Positions 1-12,054 are shown, counted from the stretch's first letter. The stretch is DNA of 64,000 bases from Heterobasidion occidentale (GCA_039111635.1 JBCAQO010000007.1:1798001-1862000), one strand, 5' to 3'. Translations and numbers: made by a program. The notes: a model not told the origin generated them from the letters alone.

Positions 1-509
1 ATCTGCAATGTAACTAAGTATAGTAACCAATCACTAATGTCTGTCCACATTCATATCAAATGTTCAGCCACATCTTTGATTGATCAGGAACCAGGAACAG
101 GGTCAGGAACCATAAGTAAGTGTTCATGCATTAGCATGTCAATAGTAACAAGTCAGCAATCAGAGTCCAAGTCCAAGTTATGTCCTAAGCACTTGACCGA
201 CCTGTCAGCTCACTTTTAAAGCACGTGTTAGGACTGTGTCCTAACACAATGTAGCTAAGTATAGTACAGGGTCACTAATATCTGTCCACATCATGTCAAA
301 TGTCTAGCCACATCTGATTGGTCAAGAACAGGAACAGGAACCAGGAACTGTTCATGCCAAGGCATGTAGATGTAAGTAGGTAAGCATTCATGTGTTAGCA
401 TGTCAATAGTAATGAGTCAGCAATCACAGTCTGAGTCCAAGTCATGTCCAAAGCACTTGACTGACCCTCTAGCTCACATCCAAAGCACGTGTTAGGATGT
501 GGTCCTAAT
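1..509 (-). repeat. Two tandem partial copies of LTR family A, reverse orientation
   Basis: Both copies (1-246 and about 247-509) match the terminal part of the family A solo LTRs further right. They share the 'ctgtccacat', 'caggaaccaggaac' and 'catgtcaatagtaa' blocks and end in the same GTTAGGAC..GTCCTAA palindrome that closes the intact LTR at 10,075. The first runs off the window edge. The second ends in TCCTAAT rather than the expected TCCTAACA, so its terminus has decayed or been cut. No target duplication can be assigned. Confidence 0.75.
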
Positions 510-544
510 ATTTGGCCAGTATATTCCGATAACAAGTACAACAG

Positions 545-1056
545 ATACTAGGCGGCTCCACCTGGAGCATACATCAAGGTATTTGGTAATTGTCCTTGAA
601 GGCCAACAACCAAACAGATCACTCATCGTCAGAAGGAGATATACCAATAGGTAAAGGACATAAGGACAATGTAGCCAATGGGCTCAGGCATACAGAGATT
701 CACATGCCATCAATATTGGGTTGGATAACATTGATGGGCACAAGAGTAGGCACTGACAGAGAGTGGTGGCCAATGGATGACTAAGAGCGGGTACTCAGAA
801 GATTCCAGAACATATCCCTACATAGTATATAAGGCCCATAGAATAGGCTAAGGATCTTCAGTCTATTCTCTTTGTTCATCCACAGTCTTTACACTATGCA
901 CTTTGTTTACTGGTATCTTTGTATACCAGACTCTACACGCTACCCTCGTGTATTATCTTCTGAAATACAGTTAAGACTTCTACCATTACACTCTCTAATG
1001 TGCGACCTAGGGAAGAACCCATTACTCTTGAGTTATTGAACAAGCAGTTCATAACA
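545..1056 (+). mobile_element. Truncated LTR of family B
   Basis: The sequence is the reverse complement of the family B LTRs at 7,384-8,014 and 10,556-11,144. Shared landmarks are 'ctaggcggctccac', the TATATAAGG block at 826-834, the GAATAG..CTATTC hairpin after it, and the end 'gcagttcataaca' at 1,056. The left end is missing, replaced by family A sequence. The TATA box followed by the hairpin suggests that this plus-strand reading is the transcribed direction of the family, which would put the two complete copies on the minus strand. Confidence 0.75.
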
Positions 1057-2153
1057 ATCTCACTCAACTTATTCTTGCCACCTCCATTGCCTCTATTGTC
1101 AGGGCCTTTGTCACTGCCCTTAAAGTTGCCTTGGTCGCTTATGACCTTGGTCTATAGTTCAGCACCTCACATTACACAAGAGTAATCTCGCATAACCTCA
1201 ATACCTCTCACATGCATCTTACACAATCTTGCATCACCTCACACAATATCTTGATATCTCACAGTATGTATCTCTCCCCTGCCTTGCAACTCACAAAGGT
1301 CCTTTGATATTCTAGTAATGTCAGCTCTCTGCCTACCCCATGTTTAATGGTGTGTTTTTGTGTTGTGTTTTTACACATAGAGCCATTGCAAGTGCATCAC
1401 CGAACAGGAGGTGTAGTTGGCAAGGAGAAGGCATCCTGTCAAGGTGGCGTCATGAGAGAGCTATTGTCTTTAAGGCAATATGATACAGGAGCTGGTGTGG
1501 TTAAGGCAGTATTAAGGAGGTGTAGACAAGAGGGCTATATGAAGGTTATGGAGGGCTTGACAAGAGGGCAGTATGGAAGAAGGTAGTATAAAGAGGAGCC
1601 ATGGAGGAAGCACTAGTAGAATTATATTAAGGCCATATGGTAGAGATACGGCCACTCTAATTATCTCAGTAGTTGTGTTTCCTCAATTATATGTTAAGTT
1701 GTATAAGGTGTCTTCATGAGGTTGGTGTTCAATTCTCCACCTCTGCTAAATTTTTCCACATGTGTAGTATATGACTTCTTGGATAATAGATGTTTCCAAG
1801 GGGTGTGACATCTATTTACTCATTATTAATCATTATTTCCCTCAGATATATCTGATGACACACACAAGCCATATCCAAGGCCTGTATAGCACACACTTGG
1901 ATGTACCTGCTGAACTAAAAAAAATTCCTTTAATAACAGTGGATGCTTTTACTATATACCAGAATAACAACAGTGCATAACACTCTTTAGTTAAGATTGT
2001 CACCTTAACAATAAAACTCTCATATCTATCACTATGTGTATTTTGCCTATAATTCTGGTAAGTCCATTTACTATGTGAGTGTAAACATTTATCTAATGCT
2101 CTCATCTTAATCTCAAGGTCAATTCAGCAATGATAATTGTGGCCTAGAAGATA
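1057..2153. other. AT-rich repeat-like DNA without a recognisable gene
   Basis: No convincing coding region. On the minus strand a short stretch near 1,070-1,150 reads as a Gly/Asn/Lys-rich peptide that could be the tail of a decayed retroelement Gag. It follows directly on the family B LTR end, so it may be internal sequence of that element. The rest is AT-rich and low in structure. Confidence 0.4.
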
Positions 2154-2446
2154 AGGATAATAACCTAGACTCGTTCCCAGTCCGCTCACTATCTTACGCT
2201 TATGTAATTGACAAGCAATCAACATGTGAGCTTGTGAAAGGACTAGGCTGGCTCGGCATCATTTTGGCGCGACGTGCTTTTCTCCGCCAAATCCAAAGCC
2301 TGACTTTGTTGTGAAACACTATAAAACAGCCAAAAAAAGGTCTCAAAGTTAGTATACCAAAGTTGTGCAGTTCTTCATTCTGAGTCCAATGGTATACACA
2401 AAAAAAAAAATTTTTGGCTCAAACCCAGCCAACTTGGCAAGATTGC
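2154..2446 (+). repeat. Left terminal inverted repeat
   Basis: Reverse-complement match to 11,560-11,876 over nearly its whole length. Long identical blocks include 'ttcccagtccgctc', 'ggactaggctggctcgg', 'agcctgacttt' and a run around 2,366-2,397 containing 'gttcttcattctgagtcc'. By eye, identity is well above 80 percent. Small indels sit in the A-rich tract near 2,400. Confidence 0.8.
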
Positions 2447-2485
2447 AAAACTGGAGTTCCATCAAACAGACAAATACTTGAATAT

Positions 2486-5400
2486 CTACTCTGTATACCA
2501 CCCTGCCTCATCGGTATCATCATTGCATGCTACCAACCGATCTGCTTCCTCATCTGAACTACCACTTTTAAGCTGTTCACTCTCATTATGCTCAATTTCA
2601 AAGGCATCCATGTCAAACATGACATCTTGCTCTCCAAGTACCGAAAGAGTGGTATCTTGATCCTTCTCGCAGTCGGTCAACACATCAACATCAGAATTGG
2701 AATCATGGGCATCACCAAGATCATCAATCCACTTCCCCATGTCAAGACTTTCTCGCATTGGTTCTGACATTATCAGAACAGGCATTGTTGAAATTGATGA
2801 CATTCATGCGGCGCTGTCAATGACCTCGTGTGTTACAGATAATGGGTTGTTGGAGAATAGAGAGGTGGTGATGTATTCACTGTGCATGCAATGCAGCTTG
2901 GAAACAGGTTTTAAATGACAACGTGCCTGTGATGATGTGAACTGGGTATTTACTGCTTGAAGAGGGCTAACATTTAATCCACCATGTGTGAGCATTGCCA
3001 AACCAACGGAAAGTGCATCTGGTACAGGCATTTCATCAGCATCCAGTACTCAACCCTTCTTTGTAGATGTAGACCTTATGGTCGGACAGGCTGCGCATCA
3101 GTGCATAGATGTCTTTCAGCATTTGTGGCCTTGTGTGTTTAGCCCCCTGATGGGCTCCAATTTCCACATTGACAGTTCTCGCCAGTTGGCGCAAAACATT
3201 GATACATAGGGCGACCATTGCCAGCTAGTCCCATGAGTGCACATCTCCGTCCGCCTTGTATACCTTCTGACAGTCAAGGTGATGTCAGCACACAAGACGC
3301 TTGATAGTCGACTGCTCCGCTCACCTTAATCCAAAAGTTGAGGTGCTCTTACGCGAGATCAATCTTGACCCAGGTGTTTTCTTTGCCAGTGGGATTAACG
3401 AGCCAGTTCTTTAGTACAATATCTTTGAATACTCAAGCTGGCTGAGTCTTATGCACAAGCTAAGATGAGATGATGCAGACAGACCTGAATTCCAGAGGCC
3501 AGACATTCACCAGGTTGTGGATGAACAGCACCATCTCAAAGGCATACTTCGAGCAGCCTATGCCCCCAGTATACATATGTCCATAGCTTCAAAATTGGGA
3601 TGATGTGGCCTAAGTCACCTGCTTTGATCGTGTCCGAGAATTCACGTGTGAGCAGAGCATCATGGAGGAAGAGCACAGCATTCTTGAATACCATGTCTCC
3701 AATGGTGAGATGGCCAGCAGTCTCCGGAATGTCATGTTCAGACAAGGTTTCTCATTGGCAGTAAGCCTTCAATGCACATCGCTCTTGTATAAGCTGGATG
3801 TGATCAGCGTCTGTATAGGTATCATATAGTAATGCCACATGGTTATAGAGGGTGTTGAAGGAGTCCACAGTACGAGCATAATCTTCCAGTGTCAATTGTT
3901 TGCTTACCAGTAGCAAGCAGTGCAGGACTCGTGCATAGAGTGACACCATTATAAGGTCACGGCAGATGCAAAAGGATGGGAGGGATGTCAAGACGATGGG
4001 CAAACAATCAAGGACAGTATTGTGGAAGGACAAACTGCCAGGGCTTCAAGTGCCCGCCTGTGGTTTACCAAAGTGGGACTTCAGAAGGCTGTGGCAACCT
4101 GCAATCTTTGTGTAGAAGAGTCTCAGGAGCAAGATGTCATGTTTCCAAGCATGAATGCCGCTCTCATGGCCCAAGCATACAGTCATGATGGAGTGCTGGC
4201 ATGCAAGCATGAGCTGGTCACCTCCCACGAACCTTACATGCTTGGGTTCCGATTCAGTTTCCACAGTCCCACTGTCACTGTTTGACAGCATCCCATCCAG
4301 GCCCAGCTCAGAGTAAATGGTCTCCAGGACATCCACATTCCCAACAATGGAAGCTTTGTTGATGTCCATTGCAGGCAGGGGATGGGTAGGTGTGGTATGA
4401 ACTGGGATTTTCTTGGAAGATATGGGCGTAGTGAGCTTCAGATCCTTCTCCCATTTTTTAAAGTTCTCCCTGCTGTGTAGGACAATGATGCACAGGATCA
4501 CGTGAATCATTGAGTCTCAGAAGAGGCAAGGCTCGTCACTGGTGAGTTCTGTATGCCTGATTGCGAGAGGGGGTGCTTCTAAGATGTGTCGTTCAATTGT
4601 CGCAGTGAGCATGTCATCAAGTTTTGCCTCAAAGAGTGGGAACAGGGTGGCACAAGTGCCATTCTCCTGTGCATCTACAGGATTAATTCAAGGTAAGCAT
4701 GTCTAATTGCTATTGCATGGACATCATCACTCACTGTGTCATCCAAGGATTTGTTCCACAACACGAAACATCAGGTTGATGTTGTCGTATACAACAAGGA
4801 ACAAACCCGTGGCGGTGACACGACATACGGTTTGGCGACAGGCTTGGGAGAGTTGAGATAAAAGACCTGGTGTACGCGATGGCTCTGTGCCTCCTTCCTG
4901 CAATGACAGATCATGCGGGACTGCTCCTTGCAAGTCCGAGGCTTGCGTTGCGACAGCCATGTTGTTGTGTTCCCCTGCTGGCACCACTGTGCATGCCAGC
5001 TCTATCTCTCCTTTCTGCGCTGATGGATGGCACTGATCATCTGCCAGCTGCACCAAAGCACATGTGCAGGCTGCCGAGTCTATCCCTTTGAATGCCGGCA
5101 CAGGTGTATTCTGAGCGACAGCATCTGCAACCTCAACTGTCCCTTTGTCTATGTGATCAGGACATTTCTGCAAACCCGCCGACGAAAGGATTCCCTGGGT
5201 GCAACCCTACAGCTTAGTATGACTTGGGCAGCATAAATGGACACTCCATCACTTTGTCAACGGCAATACAAAGGAGATCACCTGTGCCAATGATGCTGCT
5301 GTATCCAGCAGACACCCCCATTGATCGAAGAACACTAAAGTGCTGCCGCTGGGCACCCGTCGACATCATGTAAGTGCCTACAACCATTTCAGCATAGTTG

Positions 5401-6279
5401 TTGCGTTCACTTGTGCCTTTTAACAGTGCCAGGGCCGCCACTCCTTTCAACTAGCATGAAGGTGAGCTTGATTTGACCTCCAACATGTAATGTACATGAT
5501 GTTACACTCACGAACTCTTTTTGCTTGAAACCAACATCTCACATCTCTCATTCTTGTCTGGTGGTGGTGGAGAATGCATAAAAAACTTCAAACATCCTGG
5601 GTGCGTGATTACAAAGTGTGCACGTAATTCCGGAAAGGCTGAATGACAGGAAGAAGCGCTTGTCGACCATGCGGCCCATTGCACACAAAACACCTTGTTG
5701 CATGATGAGTGTGGCTTCACAATGCACCACCTTCTTCACTACTCCCAGCACCCAACCATGTATGAACTCTCGGACCGACTTGCTGTATCGTAAAGAAATC
5801 CGGTGGTCCAAGATTTTTTATACTGCAGCCTGATTCTTGAAGAAACCATTCCATCGAAAGTCACCCTTGAGGTGATTGGCTGGATTGAATACATAGCCAA
5901 GGAATTGTGCCAACATATATCCATTGTTGGTGAGCTGTGCCAGAATGTTGTCAAAGAAAGTGGCGGCACTCTGCCTTTCATTGAATTTCTGTTTTTCAGC
6001 TTCCTCCACTGCTGCATTGAATTTCCTCTGCATTGTCTTGCCCCACTTGCTTGCCTTCAGCAATGTCAAGACTTTCTGTTTGGTACGTTGATGAGCATGG
6101 GTGCACTCTAGGCACCAATCCCCCACTTTTTGCAGCTTTTCAGTATTCTTTGACTGTTTGGCATACTTAGGACCGACCAATCCCGATCCGTTCGGTGCTC
6201 TCAGCCATTTTTCAGGTGCCGACTTTGCATTTAGACCTCCGCACAGTCGTTCGGAGCTGTTCACAGTCATCTTATGCAT
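2486..6279 (-). pseudogene. Broken DUF6589-domain-like gene
   Basis: Successive minus-strand segments in changing frames read like one protein of the DUF6589 type common in Agaricomycete genomes. Landmarks in order: an N-terminal stretch from a Met at 6,279; STGAQRQ near 5,350; VYDNINLMFRV near 4,780; FVGGDQL near 4,220; LYARVLHCLLLVS near 3,930; and an acidic tail ending at 2,486. The gene is dead. An in-frame TGA at 3,752-3,754 interrupts KAYCQ/ETLSEHD, a one-base shift near 3,560 separates YVYWG from the continuation SKYAFEMVLFIHNL, and there are further stops near 4,700. The molecular role of DUF6589 proteins is unknown to me. The family call rests on remembered motif patterns and needs a profile search. 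Confidence 0.6.
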
Positions 6280-7378
6280 CTATCAGCACTCCCAGCATTA
6301 GGGGATTCCTGCAGACTATCATGGCCAATTGCCAATTAGTTCGGTACACTTCACATTGTTGGCACATTTGGTCGGCTTCGGTGTCCTGAATTGGAGGCGG
6401 CCGAACACTTTGTTGACTCGGAACGGATCTGTCTTTCTATATCTTATCGTCCTTATGCCTTCTGTTGACCTATCCTTCGTTATCTTTGAAGCTCCCATGT
6501 TTCTGATTGGTTTACTTACTTATCATTTGATCCTTATCTCCAGGCCCATGTGCACTCACCTTGGCAATCTCTCCACTTATTTAGACTTTAGAGCTATTGC
6601 TTTTTATCTTCTATTGTTCGCATCATCACTCCTTTATCTTCTTTACCTTGACAGCTCTTGGCATGCATTTCTGATTACTCTATGCCTCTGCTGATCTCCC
6701 TATCTTGTACCTGTTTGGACTTACTATAAAAGGGCACCTATGGCCTTACAATACACCAGCTTTGGCTCCTCCCTCATTCTGATTCCATTCGTGCACTTGA
6801 GTCCTTGAGTCCTTGAGTCTTTGCCTTCCGATCCTCATTCGCATTTTTCCCCTTTGTTTGTGTTGTTGTGTTTGATTGCAGCCCTCCGTCAGAGCCCTTG
6901 TCATCTTGCTCTCTTCCTCTTATCTAGTTTGTCATCCTCTGCCAGTATCCAGTGTGGCCTCGCACCCATTCCCTCCCCTTTGCATCCCAATCAAATCCCA
7001 ATCAAACACCAACCAACTGACCGACTGACTGACCAACCGACCAACCAACTGACCGAATATTTCGAATTTGGAGTTGTTTATTTGGTCCACATTGCATTCG
7101 AACAGCCCCACTCCCTGCCGATCATGTCAGCGTTATTTTGATTGCAGCTATGCTCCAAACACTTTCAGTATGCTCCCTTGTTCGTTATTGCACAGCTGAC
7201 AGTTCCTTGCACACTAGAACCAGCTCCTGCCTACCTGCGCTTGTAGGAGTGTTTCTTGGGTGTGTTTCGCACTCAGAGGCATCGCTAGCATATCAATGTG
7301 GTGTGTATACTGTGTCGCTGGAAGTGCTGCCCGTGACACCCTGAACTCGGGGGCGGCTTGGTGTAGTAGAATCAGGTG
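6280..7378. other. Central region between the divergent element genes
   Basis: No gene recognised. It contains a good TATA box (TATAAAAGG at about 6,726) followed by C/T-rich sequence, and a run of GACTGA/GACCAAC-like short repeats at about 7,015-7,055. Its position between two outward-facing genes would suit a bidirectional promoter, but nothing in the sequence proves that. Confidence 0.4.
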
Positions 7379-7383
7379 GTGTT

Positions 7384-8014
7384 TGTTACGAACTGCTCGT
7401 TCAGTAACCCAAGAGTAACAGGTTCTTCTCTAGGTCGCACAAAGGACTGAGTGATGGCAAAGTCTCGACAGTATTAGAGGAGTAATGCCAGAGGGGATAA
7501 CAAAGGTGTTCGTGTAGGAGAACACAAACAAACAAGGTGTCCATATTTGAAGATACAGATGAACAAGGGTAGCAGTAGGAAGACTGCTATGGAACAAGGA
7601 GAATAGACTGAAGATCCTCAGCCTATTCTATGGGCCTTATATACTGTATAGGGTATAGGGTAAGAGTCCATATGCTTCTCCAGGTATACATCCCAGGAGA
7701 GCTGTGGTTGCCGTCTCTCTCAGCCGGTGCCTACTCTTGTACTTTTCCAGTCGCACCAATCCATCCAGGTGCAACAAGGTGCTTACCCATAAGCCCTAAG
7801 CCCATGGCATGTGAATGCCTATCTTATCAATCCGCTATACCTATGACCCTATCATATATCCTCTACCGATGTCTTGAAGAACCATTGGTCCAGTCAGCTC
7901 CTAAGGACATGCCAGATATCTTGATGTATGCTCCGTAGTGGAGCCGCCTAGCATGTGATGCTTGACCCATCAGTTAGACCAACCCGAAGGACCCCAATAG
8001 GTCAAGTCATAACA
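7384..8014 (-). mobile_element. Solo LTR, family B (TSD GTGTT)
   Basis: A 631 bp unit beginning TGTTACGAAC and ending GTCATAACA, flanked by the direct repeat GTGTT at 7,379-7,383 and 8,015-8,019. The TG..CA ends and 5-bp duplication are those of an integrase-inserted LTR retrotransposon. No second LTR or internal region follows, so this is a solo LTR left by recombination. TATATAAGG on the minus strand (7,635-7,643) suggests minus-strand orientation. Confidence 0.9.
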
Positions 8015-8019
8015 GTGTT

Positions 8020-8376
8020 GAGCCCAGAATTGTAGTAGTACTGCCTGTCCATGCCAAAGCATAAGGTTGTGGGTATGTGGGAGGTAGGAAAGCCAGTGGA
8101 ACATCATTAGATGTACTGCACGCTAGCAAGTTGTATTCCTAGTCAGACAAGGCAATTGGAATGTTCAGTTCCTCGTTGTCTTCCTCCAGGACATTATGAA
8201 CTGAACCAGTGAGTGAAACATGGTGCATCTTGAACTCTTGGGAGTACACTGACGGTCTCGATGTGAATAGGGTTTGTAGTCAGTCTTGTGAATAGAATGA
8301 ATGTATCCTAGTGAGAAATGGATGAGCAGGGCATTCTCCAGCCTGAAGTGAACAGAGTGTTAGGAGAGGAATCTCT
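8020..8376. other. Element-internal DNA between two LTR insertions
   Basis: This stretch lies between the right target duplication of the family B LTR and the left target duplication of the reverse family A LTR. No open frame or repeat was recognised. It continues after 10,080 once the family A insertion is removed. Confidence 0.4.
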
Positions 8377-8381
8377 GGTTT

Positions 8382-10075
8382 TGTTAGGTCGGAGACCTAT
8401 CACATGCACCGATGCACAAAGGGGATCCCTAGGCTAAACTTCCACAGTGTTGTAGAGCTGTAGGCTCCAATGAATGAAGACGATTGATTGTCTCTGTGCT
8501 CTTTGAAGGAATTCGTGGTTGCTGTCTGCTTTGTCCTCAAAGAGGTTAAGAAGATAATCTTCAAGGTCCTCTTGATGATGAGGCGGAACTGGATGGTCTT
8601 CTCCTGTCCAACAGATGACACTAGGAGGTGTCCAACTGAGAATACAGAAAGCAGTGAGTGTTAGGACCGCGTCCTAACACGTGCTTCGTACGTGAGTGGA
8701 TGGGCTGGTCAAGTGCTTTGGACGTGCTACAGACTTGGACCGATTCCCATGACTCATTACTATTTATATGCTCACTGCATGAACGGTTACTTACAGTTCC
8801 TGATTCTTGATGTGGACAGACTTTAGTTCCTGGCCTTGTTCCTGGTTCCTGATCAATCGCGATGTGCCTCGGTATTTCATATGGATGTGGACAGACATTA
8901 GTGCCCCAGTACTATAGTTAGATCGATGACGCATCTTAGCTTACAGATCTCGATCGTTGACTTCGGTACCTGAGAAGCGCACAGACTAGATCGCGATCCT
9001 GCCCTAGATACTTCTTTGTATATTTAGCCGAGATGAGCTTCTAAGAAGCTCAGCTCGTTCACCTGTAATATATTTGATCTCTGCACTGCACCCGGTGTCT
9101 GGCTACCTTCCTAGCCCACACTTCGTGATCTCTGTCAGATCTGAAACTCCTTTACACGGTTTGACGAAGCACTGGCCTCGTCTCCCTTCCCTATTTACGC
9201 CCTCTTCACGCATTACTACACCGGACTTGCCGCCTTCCACGTTCTCAGTTGGACACCTCCTCGTGTCATCTGTTGGACAGGAGAAGATCATCCCGTCCCT
9301 CCTCATCATTGAGAAGACCTCGAGGATCATCTCCTTAACCTCTTCGAGGACAAGGCAGAGAACGACTCCGAGTTCCTTGAAAGAGCCCAAAGACAATTGG
9401 TTGTCTTCATTCATTGGAGCCTCCGACTCTACGATGCTGTGGACGTATTAGCCTAGGGATCCCCTTTGTGCATCGGTGCACGTAATAGGTCTCCAACCTA
9501 ACAGTGAGGCCGGTGAAGGTTCAAGTGAATAGAGAGAGAAAAGGGAAGGGATACAAAGCCAGTGCGTTGTCAGACTGTGTAAAGAGGTCTCAAATCTGAC
9601 AGAGATCATGAAGTGGGGGCTAGGAAAGTAGCCAGACACCGGGTGCAGTGCAGAGATCAAGTGTATTACAGGTGAACGAGCTGAGCTTCTTAGAAGCTCA
9701 TCTTGCCTATTTATACAAAGAAGTATCTAGGGCCGGATCAGGATCTGGTCTGTGTGCTTCTCAGGTACCAAAGTAAACAATCAAGATCTGTAAGCAAAGA
9801 TGCATCATCAATCTAAATATAGTACTGGATCACTAATGTCTGTCCATATCCACATCAAATGTCTAGCCACATCATGATCGATCAGGAACTAGGAACAGGG
9901 TCAGGAACCAATGTCTATCCACATCAAGGACCAGGAACAGTGAGTAAGTGTTCATGCAGTTAGCATGTCAATGGTAACAAGTCATCAAGAATAGTCCGAG
10001 TCTAAATTATGTCTGAAGCACTTGACCAGCCCATTTGCTCACATGCGAAGCACATGTTAGGACACGGTCCTAACA
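8382..10075 (-). mobile_element. Solo LTR, family A, reverse, split by a nested LTR (TSD GGTTT)
   Basis: The outer LTR runs 8,382-8,658 and 9,509-10,075 (about 844 bp). It starts TGTTAGGTCGG and ends GGTCCTAACA, with direct repeats GGTTT at 8,377-8,381 and 10,076-10,080. It is the reverse complement of the LTR at 12,055-12,889. A forward family A LTR sits inside it, so two insertions of the same family occurred in sequence. Confidence 0.9.
8659..9503 (+). mobile_element. Solo LTR, family A, forward, nested (TSD GTGAG)
   Basis: An 845 bp unit from TGTTAGGACCGCG to CTCCAACCTAACA, flanked by GTGAG at 8,654-8,658 and 9,504-9,508. A TATATTTA box at 9,019-9,026 is followed by a GAGCTTCTAAGAAGCTC palindrome, so forward transcription is plausible. 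The frame conserved in the sister LTRs is interrupted here by a TGA where another copy has CGA, just before the EDLED stretch. Confidence 0.92.
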
Positions 10076-10186
10076 GGTTTCACAAGTACCTCCGATGACC
10101 AAGCCCCTGCACACGGCAGCAGCCACTCCATTTTCTGCAACCGGTCTCATCTCCCGTTTCACCTGCTACACATTGAGACTGCAACC

Positions 10187-11461
10187 ATGCCCTCCCTGAA
10201 GGCCTCACCCACCCAGCTCTCTCCTGGGTGGTCTGTCTTGCCAGTCGGAACACAGCACAAACACAATTGGCAGTTTTTGCCTGGGCCAGTGTCACAGCGC
10301 CGTCCACCCACAAAGTATTCAGACGCTGAGCACATACGGCAAGACACCAACATAAACGACCTGCCCGAACTCATCAAAAACAAATTCACATCATGGCCCA
10401 ACAGGGCACAAGCTTTCCAGCTTGAGGCCATGATTGCACAAATCCAACACTAGGACATCTTGATTCATGCTGCGACCAGATCAGGCAAAACAGGCATTGT
10501 TGCTGGCCCGCATTTGTTGAAGTCAAACCAAGGCAAAGTCACCCTACTTGTGTCCTGTTATGAACTGCTCGTTCGATAACCCAAGAGTAATAGGTTCTTC
10601 CCTAGGTCGCACGATGGACTGAGCGGTGGACGAAGTCTCAACTGTATCAGGCAGCGATACAGGAGGGGATAATGATTGTCTCTAAGAGCTCTGTATGTGT
10701 AGATACAGGGGGAACGAAGAGAATAGACTGAAGATCCTCAGCCTATTCTATGGGCCTTATATACTGTATGGGGTATAGGGTAAGAGTCCGTGTGCTTCTC
10801 CAGGTTTCCATCCTAGGAGAGCTGTGGCCGCCGTCTTTCTCTGCCGGTGCCTACTCTTGTACTTCTCTAGTCGCACTGATCCATCATGGTGCGACGAGGT
10901 GCTTACCCATAAGCCCTAAGCCCATGGCATGTGAATGCCTCTCATATTACTGTGTGAACTCTGTGAGCCTCATGTCCCTCTCATATAGCCTCTACCGATG
11001 TCTTGAAGAACCATCGGTCTTGTCGGCTCCTAAGGACATGCCGAATACCTTGGTGTACGCTCCGTAGTGGAGCCGCCTAGCATGTGATGCTTGATCCATC
11101 GGTTAGACCGACCCCGAAGGGCCCCGATCAGTCAAGTCATAACATGTCCCCTCTCGAGGAATTAGGCCATAACCTATTCAAGTTCCTCACAAGTCTCAAA
11201 ATACCTTGCCCAGGAGAGCCTGACATGTTGAGATGGCCCAGCCAGCACACAAAACATGCGCACTCGGATGACCAGTCAGTGCCTGTGACCACTGATAACA
11301 GTGAGAATGGAGCCCCGAAACGATTGTGGGGGCAGGTTACATTGGGGCGAGGAGAGTGCAAAGCTCACCTTCAAGTGAGGCCCTCAGCTTCATCAACCTC
11401 TGATCAAGTCATCTTGCCGCATGATGACTTCAACCCCATCCCACCCATAGTTCCATCCTAG
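10187..11461 (+). pseudogene. RecQ-like DNA helicase remnant, stopped, LTR-interrupted and internally deleted
   Basis: The first part (10,187-10,555) reads as the start of a RecQ/DEAD-type helicase. A Q-motif-like WPNRAQAFQLEAM segment is followed by a Walker A-like AATRSGKT and then KVTLLVS. A TAG at 10,451-10,453 cuts it between QIQH and DILIHAA. A family B LTR is inserted at 10,556. Beyond it an open frame continues to 11,461, but the rest of the helicase core (DEAH box, motifs III-VI) is absent, so most of the enzyme has been lost. Agaricomycete genomes carry many such RecQ-like repeats. Here the gene ends just inside the right inverted repeat, mirroring the DUF6589-like gene on the left. 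Confidence 0.65.
10556..11144 (-). mobile_element. Solo LTR, family B (TSD TGTCC)
   Basis: A 589 bp unit from TGTTATGAACTGC to AAGTCATAACA, flanked by TGTCC at 10,551-10,555 and 11,145-11,149. It interrupts the RecQ-like remnant exactly in the VTLLVS region. Removing it rejoins an open frame reading VSPLEELG. Confidence 0.92.
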
Positions 11462-11559
11462 CCATTTGACATTGCAGCGCCATCAATCTCAGACATGCTC
11501 CGGACACTATGGAGGTGAGCTTGAGGGATGACATTGCAGTGATGTTGACGTTAATGTGG

Positions 11560-11876
11560 AATCTTGCCAAGTCAGCTGAGTTGACTTGGAAAAAGAGGGG
11601 CTGTAAGCCAAAGAAAAATTATTTTTTCGTGTATACCATTGGACTCAGAATGAAGAACTGCACAACTTTTGTATACTGACTTTGAGACTTTTTTTTGGCT
11701 ATTTTATGGTGTTTCACGATAAAGTCAGGCTTTAGATTTGGCAGGGAAAAGTGCGACACACCAAAATAACACCGAGCCAGCCTAGTCCACTCACAAGCTC
11801 GTGCATTGATTGCTCATCAATTACATAAGCATGAGATAGCGAGCGGACTGGGAACAAGTCTAATAATAACCTTAAG
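11560..11876 (-). repeat. Right terminal inverted repeat
   Basis: Reverse complement of 2,154-2,446; see the left repeat. It lies just outside the end of the RecQ-like remnant. The outer edge is near the 'aataacctt' at about 11,865-11,873. Beyond it the sequence no longer matches the left flank. Confidence 0.8.
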
Positions 11877-12054
11877 GTTATCCTAGCATTTTCATGCAAG
11901 GATCACAAAATTAAGCTATGCTGAGGCAAGCCATTTTCTTTACCATCTTAGCTCCAAAGCCTTTGACAGGTGATTGTTGAGATTCCATGCACCTCATGTT
12001 AATTGCTGCTTCTTGCTAGAGAGCACTAATAAAGCCAATAGTAAACAAAGTCCT

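Larger units (their letters stand above)
2154..11876. mobile_element. Composite TIR-bounded element with divergent DUF6589-like and RecQ-like gene remnants
   Basis: Inverted repeats of about 300 bp at the two ends (2,154-2,446 and 11,560-11,876) enclose two gene remnants. The DUF6589-like gene runs leftward and ends about 40 bp inside the left repeat. The RecQ-like gene runs rightward and ends about 100 bp inside the right repeat. Both genes are transcribed away from a shared centre. Three solo-LTR insertions, one of them carrying a nested fourth, interrupt the unit. Without them and their duplicated target sites it would be roughly 6.8 kb. The exact termini and the target duplication could not be fixed because the outermost bases have diverged. 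That the two genes were mobilised together is my inference from this symmetry. Confidence 0.6.
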
